From contig NZ_JACHTE010000003.1 in NCBI RefSeq assembly GCF_014145395.1, positions 248,001 through 312,000 on the forward strand: 64,000 nt of DNA, given 5' to 3'. Each line of letters starts with the position of its first letter. Position 1 is the first letter of the stretch. The position numbers and the translations under genes are program-made. Origin of the DNA: Marilutibacter penaei (GTDB lineage: Bacteria > Pseudomonadota > Gammaproteobacteria > Xanthomonadales > Xanthomonadaceae). Below are positions 16,898-26,190 of this stretch, in pieces. The notes beneath the pieces were generated by a model. The model did not search any database, was not told the origin of the DNA, and worked only from the letters and a program-made list of their open reading frames with translations.

Positions 16898-17283
16898 CGG
16901 GCCTGGCCCACCGCCATGCCACGGCGCACGGTCGCGCCCCCTGCGCGTAGCCGGTAAAGTAGCCGGCATGAGCCCGGCCGGTCGCTTTCGCAACAGATGC
17001 GCCACGCCCGTCCCCGAGAGGGGCGGCCCGGCGTCGTGGCGACCCGGCTGGCGATGGTGGCGTTGAATCCGTACGCCCTGTCTTCCGCTTCCCGGAGAAC
17101 GTCCACCATGCCTGCCCGCTGTCATGCCCCGTCCCGGGGTCGCCTCCTTGTCCGTGTCTACGCTCCCGCGGTGCTCGCGCTCCCACCAGTGTGCGCGGTG
17201 TGCGCGGCGCAAGCGGAAGGCAGGCTGGCCCCCACGACCCCGGCGGACGCCCATGTGGCCCGCATGTACGAGATTGCCCGCCC
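16898..17283. other. Gap between the accessory cluster and trpG
   Basis: This 386-base gap should contain the promoter that now serves trpG-trpD-trpC, since trpE is far away. Only one short reading frame (from 17108) has a plausible ribosome site. No rho-independent terminator, repeat or attachment site was recognised. Confidence 0.5.
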
Positions 17284-17293
17284 ATGCTGCTGA
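17108..17293 (+). CDS. Possible small secreted peptide upstream of trpG
   Basis: A 61-codon frame starting at an ATG with GGAGA ten bases upstream. It has a basic N-terminus, a hydrophobic Ala/Val/Leu stretch and a possible signal cleavage after CAAQA. Its stop overlaps the trpG start (ATGCTGCTGA), so it could couple translation to trpG. It has no recognisable family and may be a chance frame in GC-rich DNA. Confidence 0.25.
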   Translation: MPARCHAPSRGRLLVRVYAPAVLALPPVCAVCAAQAEGRLAPTTPADAHVARMYEIARPCC

Positions 17294-17874
17294 TGATCGA
17301 CAACTACGACAGCTTCACCTGGAACCTCGTGCAGTATCTGCAGACACTGGGGGCCGAAGTGAAGGTCGTGCGCAATGACGAGCTGACCGTGGCGGAGATC
17401 CAGGCACTGGCACCGGAACGCATCGTCATCTCGCCGGGTCCGTGCACGCCCAACGAGGCGGGTGTCTCGGTGGAGGTCATCGAACGCCTGGGTGCGCGGG
17501 TGCCGGTCTTCGGCGTCTGCCTCGGCCACCAGAGTCTCGGCCAGGCCTACGGCGGCGACGTGGTCCGCGCGAAGCAGATCATGCATGGCAAGACCTCGCC
17601 GATCCGACATGCGGACCAGGGGGTGTTCAGCGGCCTGCCGGACGGGTTCGAGGCCACCCGGTACCACTCGCTCGTGGTCAAGCGCGACACGCTGCCGGAT
17701 TGCCTCGAGATCACGGCCTGGACCGAGGACGAGGCGGGCGGCTTCGACGAGATCATGGGCCTGCGCCATCGCGAGCACCCGGTCGAAGGCGTGCAGTTCC
17801 ATCCCGAGTCGATCCTGACCGAGCACGGCCACGCCATGCTGCGGCATTTCCTGGAGCGCCCGGGCGCGACCTGA
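17284..17874 (+). CDS. trpG: Anthranilate synthase component II (glutamine amidotransferase)
   Basis: A 196-residue class I glutamine amidotransferase that supplies ammonia to TrpE. The nucleophile C79 lies in [17 protein letters not shown], and the His-Glu pair is in [16 protein letters not shown]. The N-terminus [19 protein letters not shown] is canonical and fixes the start. It is followed by trpD after 72 bases and by trpC, but is 16.5 kb from trpE. Confidence 0.98.
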   Translation: MLLMIDNYDSFTWNLVQYLQTLGAEVKVVRNDELTVAEIQALAPERIVISPGPCTPNEAGVSVEVIERLGARVPVFGVCLGHQSLGQAYGGDVVRAKQIMHGKTSPIRHADQGVFSGLPDGFEATRYHSLVVKRDTLPDCLEITAWTEDEAGGFDEIMGLRHREHPVEGVQFHPESILTEHGHAMLRHFLERPGAT

Positions 17875-17946
17875 ACCCCCACGCGGGCCGCGTCGTCTAC
17901 CATGGCGCGCGGCGGCGCTGCCGAACCCAGCGAACACGGAGTCCCC

Positions 17947-18990
17947 ATGCCGATCACTGCGCAGGAAGCCCTGCAACGCACCATCGAACATCGCGAGATC
18001 TTCCATGACGAGATGGTCGAGTTGATGCGCCAGGTCATGCGGGGCGAGATCACGCCGACGATGACCGCCGCGATCCTCACCGGCCTGCGCGTCAAGAAGG
18101 AAACGGTGGGCGAGATCGCGGGTGCGGCCAGCGTCCTGCGCGAGTTCGCGCGACCGGTCGAGGTGGCGGATCGGAGCGGCCTGGTCGACATCGTCGGGAC
18201 CGGCGGCGATGGCGCGCACACCTTCAATATCAGCACCGCGAGCATGTTCGTGGTCGCCGCGGCGGGGGCCAAGGTCGCCAAGCACGGCAACCGCAGCGTG
18301 TCGTCGAAGTCCGGCAGCGCGGACGTGCTCGAGGCGCTCGGCGCCTGCATCGAACTGCAACCGGCGGAGGTGGCGCAGTCCATCGACCGTTGCGGCATCG
18401 GCTTCATGTACGCACCCGTGCACCACCCGGCCATGAAGGTCGTCGCCCCGGTGCGGCGCGAGATGGGCGTGCGGACGCTGTTCAACATCCTGGGCCCGCT
18501 GACCAATCCGGCCGGCGCGCCGAGCATCCTGATGGGTGTCTTCCACCCCGACCTCGTCGGCATCCAGGTGCGCGTGCTGCGCAAGCTGGGCGCGAAACGT
18601 GCGCTGGTGGTCTGGGGGCGAGACGGCCTCGACGAGCTGTCGCTGGGCGCGGCCACCCTGGTGGGCGAACTGCGCGACGGCGAGGTCCGCGAGTACGAGG
18701 TGCACCCCGAGGATTTCGGCATCGCGATGGCCGCGACCCGCAACCTGCAGGTGGCCGACGCCGCCGAATCGAAGCGCATCGTGCTCGACGTGCTGGACGG
18801 CACCCCCGGACTGCCGCTGGAGATCGTCGCGATGAACGCCGGGGCGGCGCTGTACGTGGCCGGGATTGCCGACGACTTCGCCGACGGCATCGCGCGTGCG
18901 CGTGAGGCCATGGCCTCCGGTGCGGCGCGCGCGCGCCTCGATGCGTTCGTCGCGACCACCCGTGAACTGGGCGGCCTGCCGCCCCTCTGA
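17947..18990 (+). CDS. trpD: Anthranilate phosphoribosyltransferase
   Basis: A 347-residue TrpD, which joins anthranilate and PRPP. Visible motifs are [17 protein letters not shown] (PRPP site), [21 protein letters not shown] (given here in part) and the HHPAMK segment. The start at 17947 has GGAG upstream. It is the middle gene of trpG-trpD-trpC. The length is normal. Confidence 0.98.
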   Translation: MPITAQEALQRTIEHREIFHDEMVELMRQVMRGEITPTMTAAILTGLRVKKETVGEIAGAASVLREFARPVEVADRSGLVDIVGTGGDGAHTFNISTASMFVVAAAGAKVAKHGNRSVSSKSGSADVLEALGACIELQPAEVAQSIDRCGIGFMYAPVHHPAMKVVAPVRREMGVRTLFNILGPLTNPAGAPSILMGVFHPDLVGIQVRVLRKLGAKRALVVWGRDGLDELSLGAATLVGELRDGEVREYEVHPEDFGIAMAATRNLQVADAAESKRIVLDVLDGTPGLPLEIVAMNAGAALYVAGIADDFADGIARAREAMASGAARARLDAFVATTRELGGLPPL

Positions 18991-19014
18991 CCCGATGCAG
19001 CACGAAAACCCACG

Positions 19015-19806
19015 ATGAGCGACATCCTGAACACCATCCTGGCCCGCAAGGTCGAGGAAATCGAACAGCGCAGCCGGATGCGTCCCCTTGAAATGGTGCG
19101 CGACCGCGCCGAGGCGATGGCACCGGCGCGCGGGTTCGTGCGCGCGATCCAGTCGAAGCTCGATGCGGGGGCGCCCGCGGTCATCGCCGAGGTCAAGAAG
19201 GCCAGCCCCTCGAAGGGCCTGATCCGGGCCGACTTCCGGCCCGCCGACATCGCGCGCAGCTACGAGGCAGGCGGCGCCGCCTGCCTGTCGGTCCTGACCG
19301 ACGTCGACTTCTTCCAGGGCAGCAACCTGTACCTCGGCGAGGCGCGCGCGGCCTGCGGGCTGCCGGTGCTGCGCAAGGACTTCACCGTCGACCCCTACCA
19401 GGTTTACGAGGCGCGCATGATCGGGGCCGATGCGATCCTGTTGATCGTCGCTGCGCTGGAGGACGGTCCGATGATCGAGATGGCGAACCTCGCCCACGAT
19501 CTCGGCATGGACGTGCTGGTCGAGGTGCACGACATCGACGAGCTCGAGCGCGCGCTGCAGACCGACTGCACGCTGATCGGGGTGAACAACCGCAACCTGC
19601 GGACGTTCGAGGTCTCGCTCGATACCACGCTCGCGCTCAGGCAGGCGGTGCCGCCGGACCGCACCCTCGTCACCGAGAGCGGCATCGCGACCCCGGCTGA
19701 TGTCGCCCGCATGCGCGAGGCCGGCATCGGTACCTTCCTGGTCGGCGAGCGCTTCATGCGCGAGGCCGATCCGGGTGCCGCGCTGCAGCGCCTGTTCGCG
19801 ACATGA
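19015..19806 (+). CDS. trpC: Indole-3-glycerol phosphate synthase
   Basis: A 263-residue single-function TrpC of the (beta/alpha)8 type, which closes the indole ring. Key segments are [40 protein letters not shown] and ESGI, which carry the catalytic Lys, Glu and Asn residues. It starts 24 bases after trpD, and its stop overlaps the next gene in an ATGA. Confidence 0.98.
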   Translation: MSDILNTILARKVEEIEQRSRMRPLEMVRDRAEAMAPARGFVRAIQSKLDAGAPAVIAEVKKASPSKGLIRADFRPADIARSYEAGGAACLSVLTDVDFFQGSNLYLGEARAACGLPVLRKDFTVDPYQVYEARMIGADAILLIVAALEDGPMIEMANLAHDLGMDVLVEVHDIDELERALQTDCTLIGVNNRNLRTFEVSLDTTLALRQAVPPDRTLVTESGIATPADVARMREAGIGTFLVGERFMREADPGAALQRLFAT

Positions 19807-20561
19807 GCGTCGCCGGGCCCCGCTATCCCGACGTGCGCGACGGCGCGCCCCTGGTCGTCTTCGATTTCGACCACACCCTGTACGACGGCGACTCGGGCAC
19901 CCATCTGTTCCGCTGGATGATCGGGCGGAACTGGTGGCGGGTGGCCCTGGCGTTGCTGGTCGCGCCGGTGTTCGGACCGATGGTGGCGTTCCTGCCGACC
20001 CGGCGACGGGGGATCGCAGGGTTCGTCTGGGTAGGCTCGGTCGCCGGCCTGCACGGCCGCCGCGACCTGGATGCGGTGATCGACCAGTACGTGGCGGGTC
20101 ATGTCGAAGCGATCCGCAGCCGGCTCCTGCCGGTTGCGGTCGAGGTGCTGCACCGCCATCGCGAGGCAGGCGACCAGGTCGTCGTCGCGACCGGCGCGCC
20201 CCCGGAGTTGGCGCGGGCGATCCTCGCCTTCGTCGCCCACGAGGACGTGCCGGTCGTCGGTACCGAGGTCGGTCCGCGCCTGGGCGGCGTCGGCGCGACC
20301 CGGCATTGCCACAACGAGATGAAGCTGGTGATGCTGCGCGAGGCCGGTTACACCACGCCGATCGAACAGGCGTACACGGACAGCTGGGCCGACCTGCCGC
20401 TCGCCCTCGCCGCGCGCCGCCCGGTGGTGGTGAATCCCAAGCCGGGGCGCGTGGACGATTTCCGGGCCCGTTTGCCGGAGGGCACCCCGATCCTCAACTG
20501 GGGCTGCCCCGGGCGGGGTGGCGAGCCCGTGGCTGGATCTTCCCGGCCGGCGGACGGCTGA
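19803..20561 (+). CDS. HAD-superfamily IB phosphatase
   Basis: A 252-residue haloacid-dehalogenase-family hydrolase. The nucleophile motif [11 protein letters not shown] places D21 and D23 in the active site, followed by [11 protein letters not shown] (motif II) and a motif IV-like [10 protein letters not shown]. The region after motif I ([19 protein letters not shown]) is hydrophobic, as in YfhB-like phosphatases, so it may associate with the membrane. It overlaps trpC by four bases. This trpC-HAD-clp order is conserved in Xanthomonas relatives, but the substrate is unknown. Confidence 0.9.
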   Translation: MSVAGPRYPDVRDGAPLVVFDFDHTLYDGDSGTHLFRWMIGRNWWRVALALLVAPVFGPMVAFLPTRRRGIAGFVWVGSVAGLHGRRDLDAVIDQYVAGHVEAIRSRLLPVAVEVLHRHREAGDQVVVATGAPPELARAILAFVAHEDVPVVGTEVGPRLGGVGATRHCHNEMKLVMLREAGYTTPIEQAYTDSWADLPLALAARRPVVVNPKPGRVDDFRARLPEGTPILNWGCPGRGGEPVAGSSRPADG

Positions 20562-20575
20562 GGAGGCGCGACATG

Positions 20576-20602
20576 CGACGGGCGGCCCTGGGCCGCCCGT
20601 CG
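20576..20602. terminator. Bidirectional hairpin between the HAD gene and clp
   Basis: A perfect 12-base stem (CGACGGGCGGCC, loop CTG, GGCCGCCCGTCG) lies between two convergent genes. There is no T-run, so it is probably a bidirectional terminator or an mRNA-stabilising hairpin. Confidence 0.6.
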
Positions 20603-20633
20603 TGATTCCAGTTCGCGAACCGGGCTGAGCCGC

Positions 20634-21326
20634 TCAGTCGCGGGTTCCGTAGAGCACGATCGTCTTGCCCCGTGCATGCAGCTTGCCGTCGGCCTGCAGC
20701 TTCTTGAGCACGCGGCCGGCCATTTCGCGGGAGCAGCCGACCAGGCGCGACAGCTCCTGGCGCGAAACACGCAGCTGGGTGCCGTCGGGGTGGCTCATCG
20801 CCTCCGGCTCCAGCGCCAGGTCGTGCAGCGCGCGAACGATGCGGTCGGTCACGTCGAGGAACGCCAGGCGGCCGGCCTTGCGGCTGGTGTCCAGCAGGCG
20901 ACGCGAGATCTGCGCACCGATGGCGTACAGCAGCTTGGGAGCGTCCGCGGCGAGGCGGGTGAGCAGCAGGTCGTAGAAGCGGTCATGGCCGATTTCGGCC
21001 AGTTCGCAGGCCACGCGCGTGCGCAGGATCACCTCGCGCTGCTGGCTTTCGATGAAGAGGCCCAGCTCGCCGACGAACTCACCGGGACCAAAGTAACCCA
21101 GGACCAGTTCGCGGCCGTCTTCCTCCTCGGTGATGATGCTGACCGACCCGGAGACCACGAAATACAGGGTGCTGGCCGGGTCCCCGGGGCGGAACACATC
21201 GGTGCGCGACGGGTAGCGGCGGCGATGGCAATGGGCCAGGAAGCGCTCGATTGTCGCGGCATCCGGGGTGAGCGGGCTGTGCGAACGGCGCAGCGCGGTG
21301 AGGTGGGCAACCTGGTCGACGGGCAT
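20634..21326 (-). CDS. clp: CRP-like global regulator Clp
   Basis: A 230-residue CRP/FNR-family regulator. The cyclic-nucleotide-binding fold covers residues about 25-140 (FRPGDPASTLYFVVSGSVSI, GEFVGELGLF), and a winged HTH lies at about 170-225 (SRQELSRLVGCSREMAGRVL). It closely follows Xanthomonas Clp, which responds to cyclic di-GMP and controls exopolysaccharide, enzymes and virulence. The location between trpC/HAD and speD is the Xanthomonas order. It is divergent from speD and shares a 208-base upstream region. Confidence 0.96.
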   Translation of the reverse strand: MPVDQVAHLTALRRSHSPLTPDAATIERFLAHCHRRRYPSRTDVFRPGDPASTLYFVVSGSVSIITEEEDGRELVLGYFGPGEFVGELGLFIESQQREVILRTRVACELAEIGHDRFYDLLLTRLAADAPKLLYAIGAQISRRLLDTSRKAGRLAFLDVTDRIVRALHDLALEPEAMSHPDGTQLRVSRQELSRLVGCSREMAGRVLKKLQADGKLHARGKTIVLYGTRD

Positions 21327-21472
21327 GGCTCTCTTCGGTAGTGGAACCTGAACCCGTCGGAGCTTAGGCCCAAGCGACGCCCGGGGGCAAATCCTGACGT
21401 TTTTCAGCAGAGCACCCCGTTCCCGCGGCCCCCGGGCGGCCCGGCCCGGGCTCGCCCCGGACCCGTCGTTGC

Positions 21473-21501
21473 TTTAACCGTCATCCCGATTGCCGCATAA
21501 T
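21473..21501 (+). promoter_or_regulatory. Putative sigma-70 promoter of speD
   Basis: TTTAAC at 21473-21478 and CATAAT at 21496-21501 are separated by 17 bases. They lie 34 bases upstream of the speD GTG in the clp-speD divergent region. Confidence 0.45.
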
Positions 21502-21534
21502 CCCCGCCCCTACACGTCCCCCGGGAACACTGCC

Positions 21535-22326
21535 GTGGTCAAGCCGTTGCCTCGCTTGAGGTTGCAGGGGTTCAACAACCTCACCAAGGCCCTGTCGTTC
21601 AACATCTACGATGTCTGCTATGCCGTCTCCGAAGAGCAGCGGCAGCGCTACATCGAGTACATCGACGAGGCGTACAACGCCGACCGCCTCACGCAGATCC
21701 TGACCGACGTGGCGGACATCATCGGGGCGAACATCCTCAACATCGCGCGCCAGGACTACGATCCGCAGGGCGCGTCGGTGACGATCCTGATCTCGGAAGA
21801 GCCGGTGGTCGACAAGCGGGATGCGAAGGGCGTGATTTCCGACGCGGTGGTCGCGCACATGGACAAGTCGCACATCACCGTGCACACGTATCCGGAAACG
21901 CACCCGGACAACGGCATCGCGACCTTCCGCGCCGACATCGACGTGGCGACCTGTGGCGTCATCTCGCCGCTTAAGGCCCTCAACTACCTGATCGAGAGCT
22001 TCGAGTCCGACATCGTGGTGATGGATTACCGCGTGCGTGGCTTCACGAGGGACGTGAAGGGCAAGAAGCATTACATCGACCACAAGATCAACTCGATCCA
22101 GGACTACCTCGCGAAGAACGTGAAGTCGCGCTACGAGATGATCGACGTCAACGTCTACCAGGAAAACATCTACCACACGAAGATGCAGCTGATGGACTTC
22201 GACCTCGACCGCTACCTGTTCGAGGAGCGTGCGCGGAACCTGTCGTTCAAGGAGCGCATGAAGATCGAGACGCGCCTGAAGCGCGAGATCGAGGAGCTGT
22301 ACCACGGGCGCAACCTGTCCGACTGA
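21535..22326 (+). CDS. speD: S-adenosylmethionine decarboxylase proenzyme
   Basis: A 263-residue pyruvoyl enzyme that makes decarboxylated SAM for spermidine synthesis. The self-cleavage site is K111-S112 ([15 protein letters not shown]), the same positions as in E. coli SpeD. I chose the GTG at 21535 because it gives the family N-terminus [19 protein letters not shown]. The upstream ATG at 21490 would overlap the promoter. A terminator follows directly. Confidence 0.96.
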   Translation: MVKPLPRLRLQGFNNLTKALSFNIYDVCYAVSEEQRQRYIEYIDEAYNADRLTQILTDVADIIGANILNIARQDYDPQGASVTILISEEPVVDKRDAKGVISDAVVAHMDKSHITVHTYPETHPDNGIATFRADIDVATCGVISPLKALNYLIESFESDIVVMDYRVRGFTRDVKGKKHYIDHKINSIQDYLAKNVKSRYEMIDVNVYQENIYHTKMQLMDFDLDRYLFEERARNLSFKERMKIETRLKREIEELYHGRNLSD

Positions 22327-22352
22327 GCCGGGCCGCGCCGCGTCTCATCGAG

Positions 22353-22378
22353 AACCCGCCGGAGACGGCGGGTTTTTC
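22353..22378 (+). terminator. Rho-independent terminator of speD
   Basis: A nine-base stem (AACCCGCCG, loop GAGA, CGGCGGGTT) is followed by a T-run, 27 bases after the speD stop. Confidence 0.85.
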
Positions 22379-22410
22379 ATTGGGGGGTGCGCGGTGGGCG
22401 CGTCGACGGC

Positions 22411-23052
22411 TCAGAGCCGGTAGGCGACGGCCTTCATGAACTTCGAGGCGGCGGCCATCACCGACGGGATCGGCGGCGGCAGGACCCGGGCGCCCGCGGC
22501 CTCGGCATTGTCGGCGTGCCGCGCCTCGTCGGCCTTCATCACCTCGAGGATCGCCCGGCTGCGGATGTCCGCCGGCGGAAGCGAATCGAGGTGCTCGTCG
22601 ATGTGCGCCTCGACCTGGCGTTCGGTCTCGACCACGAAGCCGAGGTTCCAGCCGTCGCCGCGCAGGCCGGCCAGCACGCCGATCGCGAAGCTGCCCCCGT
22701 ACCAGAGTGGGTTGAACAGGCTCGGCCGGCTGTCGAGTTCGCGCAGGCGGTCCCCGCACCAGGCGAGGTGGTCGGTCTCTTCCTGGGCCGCGTGGAGCAG
22801 GTGCTCGCGCGTGGCGGGGTCGCGCGCCACCGCGGCCTGGCCGCAATACAGGGCCTGCGCGCAGACTTCGCCGACGTGGTTGATGCGCATCAGGCCGGCG
22901 GCGTGGCGGCGCTCCGTGTCGTCGAGGACGACCTCGGCCGCGTCACCGGCGGGGTTGGCACGCTCGGCATGGGGTGCGCCGAACACCGTCTCGAGCGCAC
23001 GCTGGGACTGGTCGAAGAGGCGGTCGAGCGGGGTGAGGCGTCGGCTGTGCAT
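22411..23052 (-). CDS. coq7: Demethoxyubiquinone hydroxylase
   Basis: A 213-residue ferritin-like diiron monooxygenase of the Coq7 family, which performs the last ring hydroxylation of ubiquinone synthesis. The ligand motifs are E62 ([13 protein letters not shown]), E92-x2-H95 (EETDH), E144 ([10 protein letters not shown]) and E176-x2-H179 (DEARH). It ends in the conserved MKAVAYRL. It is alone on its strand beside the Fe-S protein gene, and its start is set by [13 protein letters not shown]. Confidence 0.96.
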   Translation of the reverse strand: MHSRRLTPLDRLFDQSQRALETVFGAPHAERANPAGDAAEVVLDDTERRHAAGLMRINHVGEVCAQALYCGQAAVARDPATREHLLHAAQEETDHLAWCGDRLRELDSRPSLFNPLWYGGSFAIGVLAGLRGDGWNLGFVVETERQVEAHIDEHLDSLPPADIRSRAILEVMKADEARHADNAEAAGARVLPPPIPSVMAAASKFMKAVAYRL

Positions 23053-23061
23053 GGCGCCATT

Positions 23062-24246
23062 CTAGCGGGGGCGGGCGCCCGTACCGGGTGAAGGCGCCCG
23101 CTCGAGCTGGTCGGCGAGCAGTTCCAGCGGGTGTTTCACGGGCACCGGGCTGGCATTGGCCAGATGCAGGCGGCAGCCGATGTTCGCGCTGAGTACGCAG
23201 TCGACGCCCGATGCCTCGATCTGCGCGATCAAGGGGGCGCGGAACCCGTTCGCGTGTTCCGGATCTTCCAGCATGCCGGTGCCGGCCGCGCCGCAGCACC
23301 CCGTCCCGGCGTCCAGCGTCACCACGTCGAGGCCCGGGACGCAGGCCAGCAGGCGGTGCATGGCCCCGACGCTGCGAGTGACGTTGCGCTGCGTGCACGG
23401 CAGGTGCAGCCCGACGCGCGCGTCCAGGCGTCGGACCTGCAGGCGATCGGCATGGTCCGCCAGGAACCCGATGGCGTCGACAGCACGGCCCTCGATGGCG
23501 GAGGCAAGCGCATCGTGGCATCCGCTCGCGAGGGTCAGGACGGTGTCGATCCCTGCAAAGGCCTGGCGGTTGCGTCGGGCGAGCGTCGCGGCGGCCGCCG
23601 CATCGCCCGCGTGCGCGTGCAGGGTGCCGCAGCACGTCTGGCCCTCGGGCGCCACGACCTGGATGTCGATCGTCGCGCACAGGCGCGCGAGCGCTTCCCG
23701 TGTGCCGGCTTCGTAGGGCCGCGCCACGCAGCCGCTCGAAACGGCCACCACCTGCCGCGGCATGACCGGCGTGGAACGTGGCGGCGACGTCCGGCGTGCC
23801 GGGGGGCGGGGCAGGGGGCGCATCCGCGAAGGCAACAGCGGGTATGCAATGCGATAGAAGCCCAGCAGCGTCGAGAGCGCGGCCGGGCGCGCAGCCAGCA
23901 TTTCGAGCGCGCGTGCGCGCCACGTCGGCGCCCGGCGCGCGCGCTGCTGTTTCCGTGCCTCGACCAGAAAGGCGCCGTACTCCACGCCCGCCGGGCACAC
24001 CGCTTCGCAGGTCCGGCAGCCGAGGCAATGGTCGAGGTGGGCGTCGCCCTCCTGCGTGGGTTCAGCCTGCCCGTCGGCCCACGCGCGGGTGAGCGCGATC
24101 CGGCCCCGGGGGGATTCGGTTTCCAACCGGCTCGCCGCGTAGGTCGGGCACGCAGGCAGGCACAGGCCGCACTGGACGCAGCGGTCGGCCAGCGCCACCA
24201 GCGGATCGGCGGTGGGCCGGGGCGTCGACGGCGGGGCGGCGGGCAT
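23062..24246 (-). CDS. Glycolate-oxidase Fe-S subunit (GlcF)-like protein
   Basis: A 394-residue protein with two CxxCxxCxxxC 4Fe-4S clusters ([12 protein letters not shown] near residue 23 and [12 protein letters not shown] near 73). Two C-terminal cysteine-rich CCG-type domains (CCGTLHAH and CCGAAGTGM) follow. This is the build of GlcF and LutA/heterodisulfide-reductase-like electron carriers. No flavin partner (glcD, glcE) is adjacent, so the electron donor must be encoded elsewhere. It ends ten bases before the coq7 start, and the two genes are co-directional. Confidence 0.85.
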   Translation of the reverse strand: MPAAPPSTPRPTADPLVALADRCVQCGLCLPACPTYAASRLETESPRGRIALTRAWADGQAEPTQEGDAHLDHCLGCRTCEAVCPAGVEYGAFLVEARKQQRARRAPTWRARALEMLAARPAALSTLLGFYRIAYPLLPSRMRPLPRPPARRTSPPRSTPVMPRQVVAVSSGCVARPYEAGTREALARLCATIDIQVVAPEGQTCCGTLHAHAGDAAAAATLARRNRQAFAGIDTVLTLASGCHDALASAIEGRAVDAIGFLADHADRLQVRRLDARVGLHLPCTQRNVTRSVGAMHRLLACVPGLDVVTLDAGTGCCGAAGTGMLEDPEHANGFRAPLIAQIEASGVDCVLSANIGCRLHLANASPVPVKHPLELLADQLERAPSPGTGARPR

Positions 24247-24290
24247 CGGCGCGATGCTAGCACGCGACCTGAACGCGGACGCACCCGAAC

Positions 24291-24319
24291 TTGCGGCGAT
24301 GCGCGCGAACCGGTATTAT
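24291..24319 (+). promoter_or_regulatory. Putative sigma-70 promoter of rplM-rpsI
   Basis: TTGCGG at 24291-24296 and TATTAT at 24314-24319 have the optimal 17-base spacing. They leave a leader of about 110 bases before rplM. Confidence 0.6.
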
Positions 24320-24433
24320 CCCGCCTCTTTCGTCCCCGGAATCCTCCGTGGACAACAACGCGCGGCAAAGTTCCGCGGGCCCTTCGGCCCACCGGAATCC
24401 GCCCGACCAGGTACCCCTGAAAGCAGAGCCGTC

Positions 24434-24862
24434 ATGAAGACCTTCACCGCAAAGAACGAGACCGTCCAGCGCGACTGGTACGTCGTCGACGCCACGGGCA
24501 AGACCCTTGGCCGCCTGTGCTCCGAGCTGGCCCGCCGCCTGCGTGGCAAGCACAAGCCCGTTTTCACCCCCCACGTTGATACCGGCGACTACCTCGTCGT
24601 GATCAATGCGGAAAAGATCGCCGTGACCGGCAACAAGCTGCAGGACAAGATGTACCACCGCTTCACCGGGTACATCGGCAACCTGAAGTCCGAGACCCTC
24701 GGCCAGGCGCTTGAGCGCCACCCGGAGCGTGTCATCGAGATCGGCGTCAAGGGCATGCTGCCCAAGAATCCCCTCGGCCGCGCGATGTACCGCAAGCTGA
24801 AGGTGTACAAGGGTGCCGAGCACCCGCACGCCGCGCAGCAGCCGCAGCCCCTGGACTTCTAA
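24434..24862 (+). CDS. rplM: 50S ribosomal protein L13
   Basis: A 142-residue ribosomal protein of normal length. Typical segments are [20 protein letters not shown] at the N-terminus and [20 protein letters not shown] near the C-terminus. The ATG at 24434 matches the family start. It is in the conserved rplM-rpsI operon, 12 bases before rpsI. Confidence 0.99.
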   Translation: MKTFTAKNETVQRDWYVVDATGKTLGRLCSELARRLRGKHKPVFTPHVDTGDYLVVINAEKIAVTGNKLQDKMYHRFTGYIGNLKSETLGQALERHPERVIEIGVKGMLPKNPLGRAMYRKLKVYKGAEHPHAAQQPQPLDF

Positions 24863-24874
24863 GGTAGAGCACAC

Positions 24875-25267
24875 ATGGCAACCCAGCAGAATTACGGCAC
24901 CGGCCGCCGCAAGTCCTCCACCGCGCGCGTGTTCCTGCGCAAGGGCAGTGGCGCCATCACCATCAACGACCGTCCGATCGACGAGTTCTTCGGTCGCGAG
25001 ACCGCGCGCATGATCGTGCGCCAGCCGCTCGAGCTGACCCAGTCGGCGGACAAGTTCGACGTCAAGGTCACCGTCATCGGCGGCGGCACCACCGGCCAGG
25101 CCGGTGCGATCCGCCTGGGCATCGCCCGCGCGCTGGTCGAGTACGACGAGAGCCTGAAGTCCGACCTGCGCAAGGCCGGCTTCATGACCCGCGACGCCCG
25201 CGAAGTCGAGCGCAAGAAGGTCGGCCTGCACAAGGCACGCCGCGCCACGCAGTTCTCGAAGCGCTAA
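24875..25267 (+). CDS. rpsI: 30S ribosomal protein S9
   Basis: A 130-residue ribosomal protein. The N-terminal [20 protein letters not shown] and the C-terminal [10 protein letters not shown], whose tail contacts P-site tRNA, are diagnostic. It is co-transcribed with rplM, and a tRNA gene follows after 36 bases. Confidence 0.99.
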   Translation: MATQQNYGTGRRKSSTARVFLRKGSGAITINDRPIDEFFGRETARMIVRQPLELTQSADKFDVKVTVIGGGTTGQAGAIRLGIARALVEYDESLKSDLRKAGFMTRDAREVERKKVGLHKARRATQFSKR

Positions 25268-25288
25268 TCCACTTCGAAGCTTCTGCGG

Positions 25289-25294
25289 TATAAT
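25289..25294 (+). promoter_or_regulatory. -10 element of the tRNA-Gln promoter
   Basis: A perfect TATAAT lies ten bases before the mature tRNA 5' end. The -35 region falls within the rpsI end and is weak, so read-through from rpsI may also contribute. Confidence 0.6.
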
Positions 25295-25303
25295 CGATCC
25301 CAT

Positions 25304-25378
25304 AGCCCCGTCGCCAAGCGGTAAGGCACCTGACTCTGACTCAGGCATTCGGTGGTTCGAATCCATCCGGGGCTGCCA
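25304..25378 (+). tRNA. tRNA-Gln (anticodon CTG)
   Basis: A 75-base cloverleaf. The acceptor stem AGCCCCG pairs with CGGGGCT, the anticodon stem CCTGA/TCAGG encloses the loop CTCTGAC with anticodon CTG, and the T-arm carries GGTTCGAATCC. The discriminator is G and CCA is encoded. The sequence resembles bacterial glutamine tRNAs (GTCGCCAAGCGGTAAGGCAC). Confidence 0.95.
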
Positions 25379-25383
25379 AATCG

Positions 25384-25421
25384 AACGAAACGCCCGCCTT
25401 CATGGCGGGCGTTTCGTTTTT
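25384..25421 (+). terminator. Rho-independent terminator after tRNA-Gln
   Basis: A perfect 15-base stem (AACGAAACGCCCGCC, loop TTCAT) is followed by a T-run. It starts six bases after the tRNA CCA. Confidence 0.92.
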
Positions 25422-25609
25422 GGGCACCCTGTCGGCTATTGCCGGTATGGGCGCGCGGTCCTGTACCCCTGAGATGCCTGCCGCAGCGGGCTTTCCCGAC
25501 GTTTCGCGGCACTCGTCAGCCTGTAACCCCTTTCAGGTTTCGGCGTGAAGGCGATGACGCTAACGTGCCGATCGCCACGGGGATGGCATTCGACCAAAGG
25601 GGAAGCATC

Positions 25610-26143
25610 GTGTTGGGGTTCATGCGCAGGCTCATGGGCGGGCAGCCCGTCCGCCACCGTCCGGGTGCCACGCACCGCCGGATCGAGATCGACATTCCGA
25701 CGTCGCGGCCACCGCGCCAGATCAGCTACGACCCGTCGCTGGTCGAGTCCCTTGAGAAGGACCATTGCGAGCTGGTGACCTTGTTCAAGGAGATCGGACA
25801 GTGCGCCAAGCTGGACGAGTACGCCGACGTGCCGATGCTCCTGCTGTCCTTCAAGACACGGCTCGAGGCCCATCTGATCGCCGAGAACGTGCGGTTCTAC
25901 AACTACGTGGAAAGCACGCTCGAACACGATGCGGAGAACACGATGCTGATCCGCAGCTTCCGTCGCGAGATGAACAGCATCGCGCGCGGCGTCGTGGACT
26001 TCGTGAAGAAGTACCAGGTCGCACGCTTCGACGTGCAGACCCGCAACGAATTCGTGGCTGACTACAACACCGTCGGGGCGTTGCTGACGCAGCGCATCGA
26101 TCGAGAGGAAAGCAGCCTGTACCCGCTTTACCAACCCATCTGA
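25610..26143 (+). CDS. Hemerythrin-type (HHE) protein
   Basis: A 177-residue helical protein. The likely iron ligands are H52 (LEKDHCELVTLF), H88 and E92 (LEAHLIAENVRFY), H106 and E166/E167 (REESSLYPLY), a hemerythrin four-helix pattern. Hemerythrin domains bind oxygen or sense redox and nitric oxide. I chose GTG 25610 because AAAGGGGA lies seven bases upstream; ATG 25583 and ATG 25622 are alternatives. It is 47 bases upstream of the DUF3050 gene on the same strand and may be its redox partner. Confidence 0.75.
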   Translation: MLGFMRRLMGGQPVRHRPGATHRRIEIDIPTSRPPRQISYDPSLVESLEKDHCELVTLFKEIGQCAKLDEYADVPMLLLSFKTRLEAHLIAENVRFYNYVESTLEHDAENTMLIRSFRREMNSIARGVVDFVKKYQVARFDVQTRNEFVADYNTVGALLTQRIDREESSLYPLYQPI

Positions 26144-26190
26144 GCTGCCGGCCCGGCCGGCGGCCACCCACTGCAGAGGCGAGGAGCGAC

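Noticed and set aside
17158-19530. Long minus-strand frame opposite trpG-trpD-trpC
   Set aside because: It is antisense to three certain tryptophan genes and has no family features.
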